Of a stretch of DNA of 64,000 bases, positions 17,949-26,962 are shown piece after piece (within the stretch, counting starts at the first letter, position 1; each line of letters starts with the position of its first letter). The stretch is taken from contig JAPKBM010000002.1 of the NCBI GenBank assembly GCA_026421205.1, positions 57,100 through 121,099 of the forward strand, given 5' to 3'. The notes under the pieces are model-generated. The model did no database searches and was not told the DNA's origin. It saw only the letters and a list, made by a program, of their open reading frames with translations. The translations under genes and the position numbers were made by a program. This DNA comes from Planctomycetota bacterium (GTDB lineage Bacteria; Planctomycetota; UBA1135).

Positions 17949-19062
17949 AGTTTTCCCCCTTTTCCTCTTCCTGTGCTTTACGGCATGTGGGGATCGTCCC
18001 GTTCCCTTGGTCGGTGTCATTCTTCCTCTTTCCGGCGGGTTTTCCGCTGACGGTGCGGGTGCTTTAAGGGGCCTGCGAGCCTTGGAGAGTGAATTAGGAG
18101 AGAACCCTTCCTGTCGTTTTATTGTGATGGACAACTTCTCAAACCCCAGGGAGAGCGTGCGGTGTGTTACGGAACTCTATGAGGAGGGGTGCTCCTTGAT
18201 CGTGGGCCCGGCTTATTCTTCCTCGAGTATTGCAGCAAGTCGCCGAGCGAAAGAATTAAATATTCCTATTCTTTCGCCTTCGGCTACGCACCCTTTGGTG
18301 ACGGAAGATAACCTTTGGTCATTCCGCGCCTGCTTTTTGGATACACAGCAAGCCGAGGCGTTGGCAAAGTTTTCCGTGTCTACTTTGGGTGCAAGCCATG
18401 CCGCTCTCATTGTGAATTTGTCCGAACCGTATAGTTTGGATTTGGCCCGTGGATTTGCAGAATCTTTCGTTCGTTTCGGCGGTAATCTGGCGGGGCGATT
18501 TTATTACTATTCAGAAGAAAAGGATTTTCAGGACTTGGTGGAAGCAGTGGCTGCCACTCATCCGGATGTGATTATGGTTCCTGGGTATGCGCCGGAAATC
18601 CGACCTCTCTTAGAAGCAGCCTACCCCGCGTGGAATGGGATTCCTCTCTTGGGCTCCGACGGTTGGGATTCACCGGACTTGTTGGCAGATCCAATTCAAG
18701 TGCCGAACTCCATCGAGGCTTATATTTCGAATCATTTTTCTGATTCCGATGCAAGCTTGCCGGTGCGCTCTTTCGTGACTCAATTCATGCGCCTCTATCC
18801 AGGTCAACGACCCACGCAATTATCCGCCTTGACCTATGACGCGGCCCAGTTAGCCGTGAAAGCCCTTGCGCAGAGCTTGGACGCAAGAGATCCACTGGCT
18901 TGTCGAGATGCTTTGGCGCGCTTGTCTCCTCTTGGAGGCGTGACCGGTGAGATTGAAATGGCGCTGGACGGTGACGTGAAGAAAAGCCTCGTTCTTCAAA
19001 AATTTATGGTGAAGAACGGTCAAGCGAGCTTGAACTTTCAGGAGCGGATTGCTCCTCGATGA
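17941..19062 (+). CDS. Substrate-binding lipoprotein of the branched-chain amino acid receptor type
   Basis: A 373-residue type-I periplasmic binding protein. A signal peptide ends in a lipobox at C16 (CFTAC), so it is probably membrane anchored. The fold pattern follows the Leu/Ile/Val-binding family: GVILPLSGGFSADG near the N-terminus, ELYEEGCSLIVGPAYSSSS, IPILSPSATHP, and LTYDAAQLAVKAL before the C-terminus. The frame is open nine codons further upstream, but the start at 17941 gives a clean signal peptide. There are no ABC permease or ATPase genes nearby. The eight-base overlap with the kinase gene suggests it works as a ligand-binding receptor for that kinase (inference). Its end overlaps the convergent panB gene by 59 bases. 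Confidence 0.85.
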   Translation: MNKVFPLFLFLCFTACGDRPVPLVGVILPLSGGFSADGAGALRGLRALESELGENPSCRFIVMDNFSNPRESVRCVTELYEEGCSLIVGPAYSSSSIAASRRAKELNIPILSPSATHPLVTEDNLWSFRACFLDTQQAEALAKFSVSTLGASHAALIVNLSEPYSLDLARGFAESFVRFGGNLAGRFYYYSEEKDFQDLVEAVAATHPDVIMVPGYAPEIRPLLEAAYPAWNGIPLLGSDGWDSPDLLADPIQVPNSIEAYISNHFSDSDASLPVRSFVTQFMRLYPGQRPTQLSALTYDAAQLAVKALAQSLDARDPLACRDALARLSPLGGVTGEIEMALDGDVKKSLVLQKFMVKNGQASLNFQERIAPR

Positions 19063-19945
19063 CGTCGTCGGCCCAATGGCTCGGAAGATTTTCCGTTAAG
19101 GCATAGGCTTCGGATTCTTTGGGAAACTGACCTTGTTGAATGTCATGAACAAGTTCCCCCAGCGCTTTGCGGATGACGTCGGCGAGATTCGCATACCGAC
19201 GGACAAACTTGGGAGCTGGGCCTGTGGACAATCCAACCACATCATGGAAAACAAGGATCTGCCCGTCACAACCTTGGCCGGCTCCAATGCCGATGGTTGG
19301 AATGGAAAGTGATTGGGTGACCACCGACGCCACCTCCGACGGCACGCCTTCAATGACCACGGCAAAGGCTCCGGCTTTTTCAACAGCAAGTGCATCACGT
19401 AATACCTGTTGAGCGCTGGATAGCGTTTTCCCCTGAATTAGGTAGCCTCCTTTAGAGTGTACCGATTGAGGAAGAAGGCCGACGTGCGCCATGACAGGTA
19501 TGTCGGCTTGGACGAGTTTTTGAATCAAGTGGGCTCTACTTTCTCCGCCTTCAAGTTTGACAGCTTGTGCACCGCCTTCTCGGATAAGGCGAAGCGCATT
19601 GATGGTGGTGTCTTCGGGGCTGACATGAAAGGTTCCAAAGGGCATGTCGGCCACGACCAAAGGACGGTCGGCTCCTCTTTTCACCGCGCGCGTTGCACTG
19701 ATGATTTGATCCAAACTTATCTTGAGCGTGCTGGCATGCCCAAGAACAACATTGGCCATGGAGTCTCCAACCAAGATCAAATCAAAACCCGCTTCATCCA
19801 CAAGCCGTGCCGTGGGGTAGTCGTAGGCGGTGAGGCACAAAAGAGGCGCCCCATTTTTCCGCGAACGGATACTGGGGACAGTGACTTTGGCAGGGACAGG
19901 ACGTTCGTGGACGTCGCCGTAGAGTTTGTTTTCGGATTTACTCAT
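19004..19945 (-). CDS. panB: 3-methyl-2-oxobutanoate hydroxymethyltransferase
   Basis: A 313-residue TIM-barrel enzyme that transfers the hydroxymethyl group of methylenetetrahydrofolate to 2-oxoisovalerate, the first step of pantothenate and coenzyme A synthesis. Conserved family segments are clear: LTAYDYPTA, VGDSMANVVLGH (metal-binding D61), VVADMPFGTF (D100), AVKLEGG (K130), VMAHVGLLPQ, AVVIEGVP (E199) and IPTIGIGAG. The C-terminal 30 residues (Ser-rich, SSSSLDRSSP) extend beyond the usual end and are the part that overlaps the convergent lipoprotein gene. No panC or panD is in the window. Confidence 0.97.
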   Translation of the reverse strand: MSKSENKLYGDVHERPVPAKVTVPSIRSRKNGAPLLCLTAYDYPTARLVDEAGFDLILVGDSMANVVLGHASTLKISLDQIISATRAVKRGADRPLVVADMPFGTFHVSPEDTTINALRLIREGGAQAVKLEGGESRAHLIQKLVQADIPVMAHVGLLPQSVHSKGGYLIQGKTLSSAQQVLRDALAVEKAGAFAVVIEGVPSEVASVVTQSLSIPTIGIGAGQGCDGQILVFHDVVGLSTGPAPKFVRRYANLADVIRKALGELVHDIQQGQFPKESEAYALTENLPSHWADDVIEEQSAPESSSSLDRSSP

Positions 19946-19984
19946 AGTTACAACTGGGGCGCCACGTATTCTAAGCGAAAAGCC

Positions 19985-21298
19985 CTAAGGAAGTGGGGCG
20001 CCGATGTGAACCGGGCCTTCATCGGGGTGGTCAGGAAGGCGGCCGTGCGAGCCCTTGACAAGGTCCGTGTTGAGGGGGATGACGTCTAATAGGGTGCGAA
20101 ACCCCAGCTTTTTCGCCAGAATCTTCATGGCAACACGAAGCTTAATGGCCCATTTCTCTGAATCTAAGAAAAGCTCACAGGGGTCATAGCCCGGTTTTTG
20201 GTGAATATCCACAGTCCGGGCAAAATCTGGAGGCGTGTCCTTGGCTCCCCAATAGGGGTAAGCAAACCATCGGTCTTTCCGCGACACCACAAAGATTTCA
20301 CCACTTCGGGGATGGTCAAGGTTGATTTTTGCATAGTCCGCTTTGGTGTAAACACTCTCTACTCCGTCCAAGTCTTGGAGAAGTTGCACGACTTGAGGAA
20401 TGTCCGAGGCTCGTTGGACGTACACATGAGCGCATTGGTGATCACAAACTGCAAAAGCGCGTGAATTCCCGGGGTCAAGAATGGCTCCATTTTCTGCAGG
20501 GTGAATCGATAGCCAACCAGCTTCACGCAGTGCAAGGTTGGGAAGAATGGCAGAATTCACTTCCGTGATTCCATATTCCGAAAGCACTGTGATTTCTAAA
20601 TCTTTGGTGGCGGGGTCGTCTAAAAGCCGACCCACTTCGACATCCAATTCTTGTGCGGCGCGAGCAGCCTGAGTGCTGTTGGGCCCAAAACGTTGCAAGT
20701 CATAATCTAAATGAGGTAAATAAGCTAACGTCAGCCCAGGGCGATCCTCTTTTAAGACATCTAAGGTTGCATCCACAATCCATCGTGTGCTTTTGATGTT
20801 GGCGCCTGGCCCCCAAAACTGGAAAAGTGGAAATTGCCCAAGCCGTCGAGTGAGTCGCCGACGAAGTGTGGTTGGATGGGTGTGAATGTCAGGCCCTTTA
20901 TTGCCGTTGGCCCAATAGGTGGGGCGAGGCGTGACGGAAATATCCGCGCGGGAGGGTAGATTCCACCACCAGAAAATCTGCGCCGTTTTGGACGCGGGGT
21001 TTTGTTCTTTCCAGCGCTCGAAAAGAGTGGGCGCCTGTAATAGGTTGGCCGATTGTCTCCAAAACCAGACTTCGGCTAAATCACGAAAGTACCAACCATT
21101 GCCGACGGCGCCATGAACGGAGGCTGGTTGACCGGTGAGGAATTTTGCCTGCATAGAGGCGGTGACGGCGGGAAGGTCGGGTGTGACGGATTGCATTCCG
21201 AGCTTTTCTGAAAGCTTCGCCAAACGAGGCATGGAGCCTGACTTCAGGAGTTTCGGGGTGAGAGCAACGACATTCAGAATGAGTCGGCGCTTCATCAT
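19985..21298 (-). CDS. Alkaline-phosphatase-superfamily phosphodiesterase/nucleotide pyrophosphatase
   Basis: A 437-residue protein of the type I phosphodiesterase/nucleotide pyrophosphatase branch. The N-terminus has the VVALTPKLL strand and LPAVTASMQA with the likely nucleophile T46, followed by FLTGQPASVHGAVGNGWY. HLDYD (196-200) and SEYGI (240-244) are where the metal ligands of this branch fall, though SEYG replaces the more common SDHG. No signal peptide is evident, so it is probably cytoplasmic. The start at 21298 overlaps the stop of the EAL gene (ATGA). The frame is open further upstream, but that region is the EAL gene read in another frame. Substrate unknown. Confidence 0.85.
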   Translation of the reverse strand: MMKRRLILNVVALTPKLLKSGSMPRLAKLSEKLGMQSVTPDLPAVTASMQAKFLTGQPASVHGAVGNGWYFRDLAEVWFWRQSANLLQAPTLFERWKEQNPASKTAQIFWWWNLPSRADISVTPRPTYWANGNKGPDIHTHPTTLRRRLTRRLGQFPLFQFWGPGANIKSTRWIVDATLDVLKEDRPGLTLAYLPHLDYDLQRFGPNSTQAARAAQELDVEVGRLLDDPATKDLEITVLSEYGITEVNSAILPNLALREAGWLSIHPAENGAILDPGNSRAFAVCDHQCAHVYVQRASDIPQVVQLLQDLDGVESVYTKADYAKINLDHPRSGEIFVVSRKDRWFAYPYWGAKDTPPDFARTVDIHQKPGYDPCELFLDSEKWAIKLRVAMKILAKKLGFRTLLDVIPLNTDLVKGSHGRLPDHPDEGPVHIGAPLP

Positions 21299-22797
21299 TT
21301 TGCATGGAGACCCATTTGATTTTCTTTGAGCCACGCAGGGACTTCGTCGGCGGGCAGAGCTTTTCCGAAGAGCCAACCTTGTCCATAATTGCAACCCAAG
21401 GAGGACAAGGCCTCTTTCTGCTTTGAAGTTTCTACGCCTTCGCCGATGACCTCTAAGTTGAGCCCCTGGGCAAGTTGCAAAATAGCACGGACGATTTCCT
21501 TTTTACCTTCATCTTCGGCAATCTCAGTGATGAAGCTCCGATCAATTTTCAAAGTGCTGACCGGAAAGGAATCAAGATAGGCCATGGAGGAGTAGCCCGT
21601 TCCGAAGTCATCCAAACTTAAACTTACTCCTAAGTGGCGAAGGTCTTGTAAAACATCTTTTGCTTTTTCCGCTTCCGCCGCCATCGCAGTTTCCGTAATT
21701 TCCAGTTTAATCGATTGAGCGGGGACGCCACTTTGTGCAAGGATGGCTCGCACCATAGAGGTGAGCCCGGGCTCTTGCAATTGAATGGGGGACAGGTTGA
21801 TGCTCATGAACAGATTCGCATCGGGGAAAAGTTTTCGGTATGCCGAAAGAGCAGCGCATGATTGGCGTAATGCAAGTTCGCCGATGGGTCCGATGAGCCC
21901 TGATTTCTCCGCAACGGGAATGAAGTCGGCAGGTGAGACGAAACCGTGTATTGGATCCATCCAGCGGACAAGTGCTTCAAATCCTGCTGGTTGACCGGTG
22001 GGTAAATGCACAATGGGCTGAAAGTGCATTTGCAAGATGTTTTGGTCAATAGCTGTTCGTAGGTCTCCCTCCATGCGCCAGCGTTCTACGGACCGCATAT
22101 GCATGGTATTGGAGTAAAACGAAAGCCGACCAGCCCCTAAATTTTGTGCTTCGCCTAAGGCGGAGTCGGCGTCCGCCATCCAGTCTTCGGTTTTCTGATA
22201 TTGCGGCGTCCACGGCGCTACCCCTAAGGTTGCCGTGAGCCCGATTTTCCGGTCTACTTGCGGAAGCGAAAATCCAGCGGATAGTTGATCTCGGAAGGTC
22301 GCCCCTAATTCCGCAGCTTGGTCCGGATTGGTGAGCCCACGGACCAAAATGGCAAATTCATCTTCGCTGAGTCTGCCGAGCGCACTGTTTGCGCCAAACG
22401 CTACGGGCATGGCATGGCCAAGAGCCATTAAGAGTTCTTCGGCCTTTTTCTCTCCTAATCCGTCCCGCACCGTGCGGAATCCATCTAACTTCATCAAAAT
22501 CAGCGCCGAAGTGGTGTTGTCTGTTTCCGATTCCTGCTTCAGTTGTTTGCCGACGCGTTCCAGGAAACTCTCTCGGGTGGGCAGGCCCGTTGCTGTATCA
22601 AAACGTTTGGCCAAGGGTTGTGGGAGCGGGGATACCGATGAAGCCGAAGGCTGCGAAGTTGGTTTTTTTACTTGCACTGCTTGAAGCTTGCCTTCTAAGT
22701 CCTGAAGCTGGCGTTCGAGTCCTTTGTTCTTCCGGCGGAGTTGATCCACGATAAGGGCAAAAACGAAGGCCAGTGCAGCGGGAAGATACGTTTCCAT
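21295..22797 (-). CDS. Membrane-anchored GGDEF-EAL protein with degenerate GGDEF site
   Basis: A 500-residue cyclic-di-GMP protein. A membrane helix (about 5-19) and a charged coiled coil (20-45) precede a GGDEF domain whose signature is SEDEF (144-148). The glycine-to-glutamate change probably kills cyclase activity. The EAL domain is complete: FEAL (273-276), then the NLS, EITE, DDFGTGYSS, KIDRSFI and GEGVE motifs that bind metals and substrate. The protein should therefore act as a phosphodiesterase, perhaps tuned by GTP binding at the degenerate domain. It is separated by one base from the BCCP gene upstream and overlaps the phosphodiesterase gene downstream. Confidence 0.95.
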   Translation of the reverse strand: METYLPAALAFVFALIVDQLRRKNKGLERQLQDLEGKLQAVQVKKPTSQPSASSVSPLPQPLAKRFDTATGLPTRESFLERVGKQLKQESETDNTTSALILMKLDGFRTVRDGLGEKKAEELLMALGHAMPVAFGANSALGRLSEDEFAILVRGLTNPDQAAELGATFRDQLSAGFSLPQVDRKIGLTATLGVAPWTPQYQKTEDWMADADSALGEAQNLGAGRLSFYSNTMHMRSVERWRMEGDLRTAIDQNILQMHFQPIVHLPTGQPAGFEALVRWMDPIHGFVSPADFIPVAEKSGLIGPIGELALRQSCAALSAYRKLFPDANLFMSINLSPIQLQEPGLTSMVRAILAQSGVPAQSIKLEITETAMAAEAEKAKDVLQDLRHLGVSLSLDDFGTGYSSMAYLDSFPVSTLKIDRSFITEIAEDEGKKEIVRAILQLAQGLNLEVIGEGVETSKQKEALSSLGCNYGQGWLFGKALPADEVPAWLKENQMGLHAK

Positions 22798-22798
22798 C

Positions 22799-23374
22799 TT
22801 AAGCCAATTCTACAAGAGCTTGCCCTTCCTCAACATCCGCACCGTCCGCAACTAAAAGGCGTACGACGGTAGCGGGGGATGGTAGGTGGTCTTCGGCCGG
22901 CATTTTGACGGGGTTGAAGGTCTTCATCACCTCTAAAAGGCCGATAGTTTTCCCTACTTGAATGGTGTCTCCTTCTTGAACAAAGAGAGCTTCTTCGGGG
23001 GTCGGACGGTGGTAAAAACGACCGGCTTGGGGAGCGCGGATGACCGCTTCGCCTTCGGCGGAATCGGTTTCCTTTTCTTTTTGAAACGCGAGTGCTCCGT
23101 CATGAGTTTGGATGCAGAAAAGGACTTCTCCATATTCCACGGGCCGTTGTGTTTTGCCCGTACGGGGAGTGATCAGAATTCCGCCGATGTCCTTCGGAAG
23201 AAGAAGAGTGTGCGTGCGCCCCAAAATGGTCAACGTTCCTGTGGTCATCCCCGGAGTCATCGCTTGATTTACATCGGGCGTTTGTGAAAAAAATCCCACG
23301 GTTGGCGCGAGAAGTTCCCACCCTTTTTTGTCAGGAAGCTCGCGTGCGGTCAAAGTGAAGGTCAAGGAGCTCAT
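22799..23374 (-). CDS. Biotin carboxyl carrier protein of an acyl-CoA carboxylase
   Basis: A 191-residue biotinyl carrier. The C-terminal half is a biotinyl domain with E148-V-M-K151 as the biotinylation motif (EVMKTFN), preceded by [12 protein letters not shown] and followed by [17 protein letters not shown]. The N-terminal 100 residues are a beta-rich region of unclear family, longer than needed for a simple carrier. It probably docks to the carboxylase subunits, as the BT region does in larger acyl-CoA carboxylases. The gene overlaps the carboxyltransferase gene by four bases, which fixes its partnership. Confidence 0.92.
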   Translation of the reverse strand: MSSLTFTLTARELPDKKGWELLAPTVGFFSQTPDVNQAMTPGMTTGTLTILGRTHTLLLPKDIGGILITPRTGKTQRPVEYGEVLFCIQTHDGALAFQKEKETDSAEGEAVIRAPQAGRFYHRPTPEEALFVQEGDTIQVGKTIGLLEVMKTFNPVKMPAEDHLPSPATVVRLLVADGADVEEGQALVELA

Positions 23375-25110
23375 GCGTTGCCGTCGGCTAATACATTTAA
23401 GTCATGAAGCGACCAAATGCGAGGGTTCTTCACCCGTCGATACCCTTGTGCTTGATAAGAGGCTTCGACAAGACACTCTAAGTATGGCCGAAGCTCTGAC
23501 GGCAAAATAATTTCATCGGTGTCGCGTTGACTGGCCGCTTTGTAGGGATCCATATCTCCTTCAATGCGTTCTTCCACCGAAGCCATTCCTTTTTCAATGG
23601 CGGCACGTTCTTCCGGATCTTTGGAGGCCACTTCAAACTGGTCATCTAGTTTGGTGCTGAATGCGGCAATGGCCAAGGTGCGCCCTTCCATGACACTTTG
23701 GCGTGCAATGGGCGTGGATAACTGCAAGACGGGTTCATAGGGAAGCCCGGCCATGGCGTAGTAGCCGGCACCCGACGCTTTGCGCATCAATACGGTGAAC
23801 ATGGGGGTTTCATTGGTGCTGTTGGTGTAAATCAAGTTTGATCCATACCCCAACAAGCCTTGTGCCTCCGCTTCGGCGCCAATGTCAAAGCCACTAATAT
23901 CTTGAAGCCAAATGAGGGGGATGCCGTCGGAATTGCACGCGCGAGAAAACTGAGAGATTTTTGCAATCCCTTCTTTGTAAAGGATGCCACCCGGTTTCAC
24001 TTTTCCATGTTGATCCGAATCTGGAATGGGGCCTTGGACGTTTGCGATGAAACCGCAGTAAAGGCCATTCACTCTTCCGACGCCGACCATCATTTCCTTG
24101 CCTTTATGAGGAAGAAGTTCCCAAAACATGGATCGGTCCACGAGGCGGGCCAGGACTTCGCGCACGTCGTAATACGTACGGTGGTCGGGCGGAAAAATGG
24201 AATCTAATTCGCTGGCCGGAAAAGCAGGCGGGGCGGGTGCAACGCCACCGCGTCGAAAAGGAGCACCGGACCCCGCCGTGCGTTGGATTTCCTCTTGAAT
24301 GGCGGCAATGCAATGGGCGTCATCCGGCACGCGCACGTCGGCACAGGCCGATTGATGCACGTGTACTTCGGGGCCACCAATGCCCAAGCTGGTGAGATTT
24401 TGAGATTTTGCGCCCTTGATGAGCGCGGCCCCGGCAATCACCATATAGGCCTGCTCAGTCATGTAAACGCGGTCTGAGATGATGGGCATGTAACCACCCC
24501 CGGCAATACAGTCTCCAAAGACACCGGCAATTTGCGGGACGCCGGCCGCGGACAACTGCGCATTCTTTTTGAAAATATGGCCTGCCCCGGTTCTTCCAGG
24601 GAAAGAAAGCGATTGCTCCGGCAAGAACAAACCACTGCAATCCACAAGGTAGACCACAGGGATACGTAGGCTTAACCCGATCTCCTGCGCGCGCTCAATT
24701 TTTTCTGCACTTTGTGGCCACCAAGACCCTGAAGCTACCGTGTTGTCGTTGGCGATCACGACTACCCAACGGCTTTCCACTTGAGTTAAAACAGTAATCA
24801 CTCCCGCGCCTGGGGACTCTAAGGTCTTTCCACCTTGGTCAAATTCACGGCCCCAATTGATGAAGGTGCTGACGGCGTGCACTGGGGCGTTCTTGTCTTT
24901 AAGAGCATCTACCCGCTCCCAAGCAGTCATCTTCCCTTTAGCTTTGGTGCGCTCTTGGTACTTTGTCCCCCAGCCCGCAGCAACTTTGGCGCGCCGATCT
25001 TCCAGGGTTTTTCTGTGCTCCGCTAAGAAAGAGGAATTGCGATCAATTTCTTCTGGCTCTAAAAAGGTGCTTCGGGAAGAACCGATGGGGTGGAGGGGGA
25101 CAAACGCCAT
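23371..25110 (-). CDS. Acyl-CoA carboxylase carboxyltransferase subunit (methylcrotonyl/geranyl-CoA type)
   Basis: A 579-residue crotonase-fold carboxyltransferase that moves the carboxyl group from carboxybiotin to an acyl-CoA. Both halves are present: an N-terminal part with [45 protein letters not shown] and [15 protein letters not shown] segments, and a C-terminal part with [16 protein letters not shown] and GAGYYAMAG segments. The pattern, particularly the DSGGA-like loop and the MSAxGIxQIA-like helix, is closest to methylcrotonyl- and geranyl-CoA carboxylase beta subunits. The substrate is not proven. It is encoded between the YejM-like protein and BCCP on the same strand. Confidence 0.92.
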   Translation of the reverse strand: MAFVPLHPIGSSRSTFLEPEEIDRNSSFLAEHRKTLEDRRAKVAAGWGTKYQERTKAKGKMTAWERVDALKDKNAPVHAVSTFINWGREFDQGGKTLESPGAGVITVLTQVESRWVVVIANDNTVASGSWWPQSAEKIERAQEIGLSLRIPVVYLVDCSGLFLPEQSLSFPGRTGAGHIFKKNAQLSAAGVPQIAGVFGDCIAGGGYMPIISDRVYMTEQAYMVIAGAALIKGAKSQNLTSLGIGGPEVHVHQSACADVRVPDDAHCIAAIQEEIQRTAGSGAPFRRGGVAPAPPAFPASELDSIFPPDHRTYYDVREVLARLVDRSMFWELLPHKGKEMMVGVGRVNGLYCGFIANVQGPIPDSDQHGKVKPGGILYKEGIAKISQFSRACNSDGIPLIWLQDISGFDIGAEAEAQGLLGYGSNLIYTNSTNETPMFTVLMRKASGAGYYAMAGLPYEPVLQLSTPIARQSVMEGRTLAIAAFSTKLDDQFEVASKDPEERAAIEKGMASVEERIEGDMDPYKAASQRDTDEIILPSELRPYLECLVEASYQAQGYRRVKNPRIWSLHDLNVLADGNA

Positions 25111-25120
25111 AAAGGGAAGG

Positions 25121-26962
25121 TTATCGCTTCGGGGGGATGGGCGGAGAGTTCTGTAAGGCGGGTGCGAGGAAGCGCGCGCATTCTTCTTGAAGTCTTTGAA
25201 TGGCAGGTTGCGCGTTCTTCAATACGGCATCGGGATTATTTAAACGTTCCCAGTTTTCGGTGTACACCGATGTCCTCCCGCCTTCGGGGCTGGGTAGGAA
25301 AATGATGTGATCTTGATTATGAAGAGCGAGGCCTTGCCATCCACCCGCAACCCGAGTTCGGTGATCTTTGGGTCGGAACATATTTTCACCTAGGCTATAT
25401 TCTGATGCGAAAGAAGGGGAGACACCAAGCCATTCCAGGATTGTCCGGGAGAAGTCAAGGTGCGAGGTCGGCCGGGTTTCGATGCCTGCAGAAACGGTGG
25501 GGCCCTGGATAAGAAAAGGGACATACACTTGTTCTTTTGAAAAATTTGTGGAGTGGCCCCAGATTTCATGTTCCCAAAACTCTTCTCCATGGTCTCCTGT
25601 AATCACCACCAAGGTGTTTTCTTTGAGTCCATTTTCAGAAAGTGAGTCTAGGATTTGTCCCACTAAGCCGTCGGCATAATGAATGGCATTGCGGTAGCGA
25701 TTTCGAATGCGTTCTCTTTGTTCCGTGTCCGTGCCATAGGAAATGGGGAGGTAACGGATGGTCTCTTCAAAGGGGGTAAACGGTGCATCATCTTGGGGAA
25801 AGCTGTAAACCTGATGCGTGGAGTCCAGTAAGAAAAAACTGAAGAATGGCGCGGTGGTTTCTCTTTCTTGGAGCCATTTAGAAAAATCGTGCACGGCTTG
25901 CTCATCTCTCTTCCACGGGCTTTCTCCTGGAAACTGGTCATAGACATCCTCTTGAATTTCAACCCAAGCCGTGTCTCGGAAAGCAGGGAAGGTTTGCGCG
26001 GCCGCCGCAGAAATTCGAAAGTCATAGCCTGCTTTCTTTAAGGTGCGTAACAGGGGAGGAGCCGCCTTTTTCTTCAGCGTTGGTTTCCAGTAAGAGCCAT
26101 GCCATCCATAAATCAGACTGAATATCCCGTGTTGGGTCCAATTCCCACCACTCATGTGGTTTTGAAATTGCCGAGCGTCTTGTGCAAAGGCATGTATGCG
26201 CGGGGACACGCCGGGGGAAAGGGCGTCGGCGCGAAGACAATCCAAGACCACAACAAGGATATTCCAGGAAGGTGCGTCTTCCGGTAGGTCTGGAGCCGGA
26301 ATGTCCAGGAGAGCCCTTTTTTCTAGGTCGGTGAAATAAACGCCCATCGGGTCTGCAAAGTCTGGACCGGGGATGGCGTCGGCGCGCTCCGCAATGGAGC
26401 CTTTGAAATCTGGCCCCGCTGCAGATTCAAGGAGTGGAAGGACAAGGAATCCAAGCAAAGATCCTGCAATGATTCCAAGGGACCATCGGGTTTCTTTTTG
26501 CATTGGCCGACGGGAAACCAGCCATGCTTGCGCGGGAACTAAGCCTAGGACAATAAAAATGAGAGGAAGGATTTCTCCCCAACCCACGCTAACGGATTGC
26601 TCAATGCCCGGGGTGAAGATGGCAGCCATAACCGTGGAGTTGATGTGATATCCGTAAAAACCATGAAGGCGAGTATCAATAAATAAAACGAGAATAGCGA
26701 TGGTCCAGCAAAGAGCTAACGCCCACGCTTGTAAGGGGCCACGAATTACTTTGCAAAGTAATACGCTGAGAAGGCCAGGTCCCAGCGAGAGAATGCCAAT
26801 GCTAGACAGAAGAGCGAAAACTCCAAAGAGGCCTACGGATACCGACGGGGCGTCGGAAACGCGGCCGAAAAAACTAAAGCTCAATAAAACACCCAGGAGG
26901 ATGTTTGCTGCCCAAAGGAAAAGGGCAGGAGTTACTCGGTAGCCATCCAGCGTGCGAGCCAC
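25121..26962 (-). CDS. YejM/PbgA-like membrane protein with sulfatase-fold domain
   Basis: A 613-residue membrane protein: five hydrophobic segments (about 10-175), then a sulfatase/phosphatase-fold domain. [10 protein letters not shown] (237-246), the SGGNWTQHG stretch with T275 at the nucleophile position, a TGDHGEEF motif and a GHST motif place it in the alkaline-phosphatase superfamily. The segments [11 protein letters not shown] and [14 protein letters not shown] resemble YejM (PbgA/LapC), which in enterobacteria senses lipopolysaccharide and controls LpxC turnover. An arylsulfatase or phosphoglycerol transferase is an alternative. The gene overlaps the biotin carboxylase gene by 31 bases, placing an envelope protein inside an acyl-CoA carboxylase cluster. 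Confidence 0.85.
   Translation of the reverse strand: MARTLDGYRVTPALFLWAANILLGVLLSFSFFGRVSDAPSVSVGLFGVFALLSSIGILSLGPGLLSVLLCKVIRGPLQAWALALCWTIAILVLFIDTRLHGFYGYHINSTVMAAIFTPGIEQSVSVGWGEILPLIFIVLGLVPAQAWLVSRRPMQKETRWSLGIIAGSLLGFLVLPLLESAAGPDFKGSIAERADAIPGPDFADPMGVYFTDLEKRALLDIPAPDLPEDAPSWNILVVVLDCLRADALSPGVSPRIHAFAQDARQFQNHMSGGNWTQHGIFSLIYGWHGSYWKPTLKKKAAPPLLRTLKKAGYDFRISAAAAQTFPAFRDTAWVEIQEDVYDQFPGESPWKRDEQAVHDFSKWLQERETTAPFFSFFLLDSTHQVYSFPQDDAPFTPFEETIRYLPISYGTDTEQRERIRNRYRNAIHYADGLVGQILDSLSENGLKENTLVVITGDHGEEFWEHEIWGHSTNFSKEQVYVPFLIQGPTVSAGIETRPTSHLDFSRTILEWLGVSPSFASEYSLGENMFRPKDHRTRVAGGWQGLALHNQDHIIFLPSPEGGRTSVYTENWERLNNPDAVLKNAQPAIQRLQEECARFLAPALQNSPPIPPKR

Noticed and set aside
18572..18754. 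Minus-strand frame inside the binding lipoprotein gene
   Set aside because: A shadow of a gene with clear type-I binding-protein features.
22328..22684. Plus-strand frame of 118 codons within the EAL gene
   Set aside because: Low-complexity Ser-rich translation, antisense to well-conserved GGDEF coding sequence.
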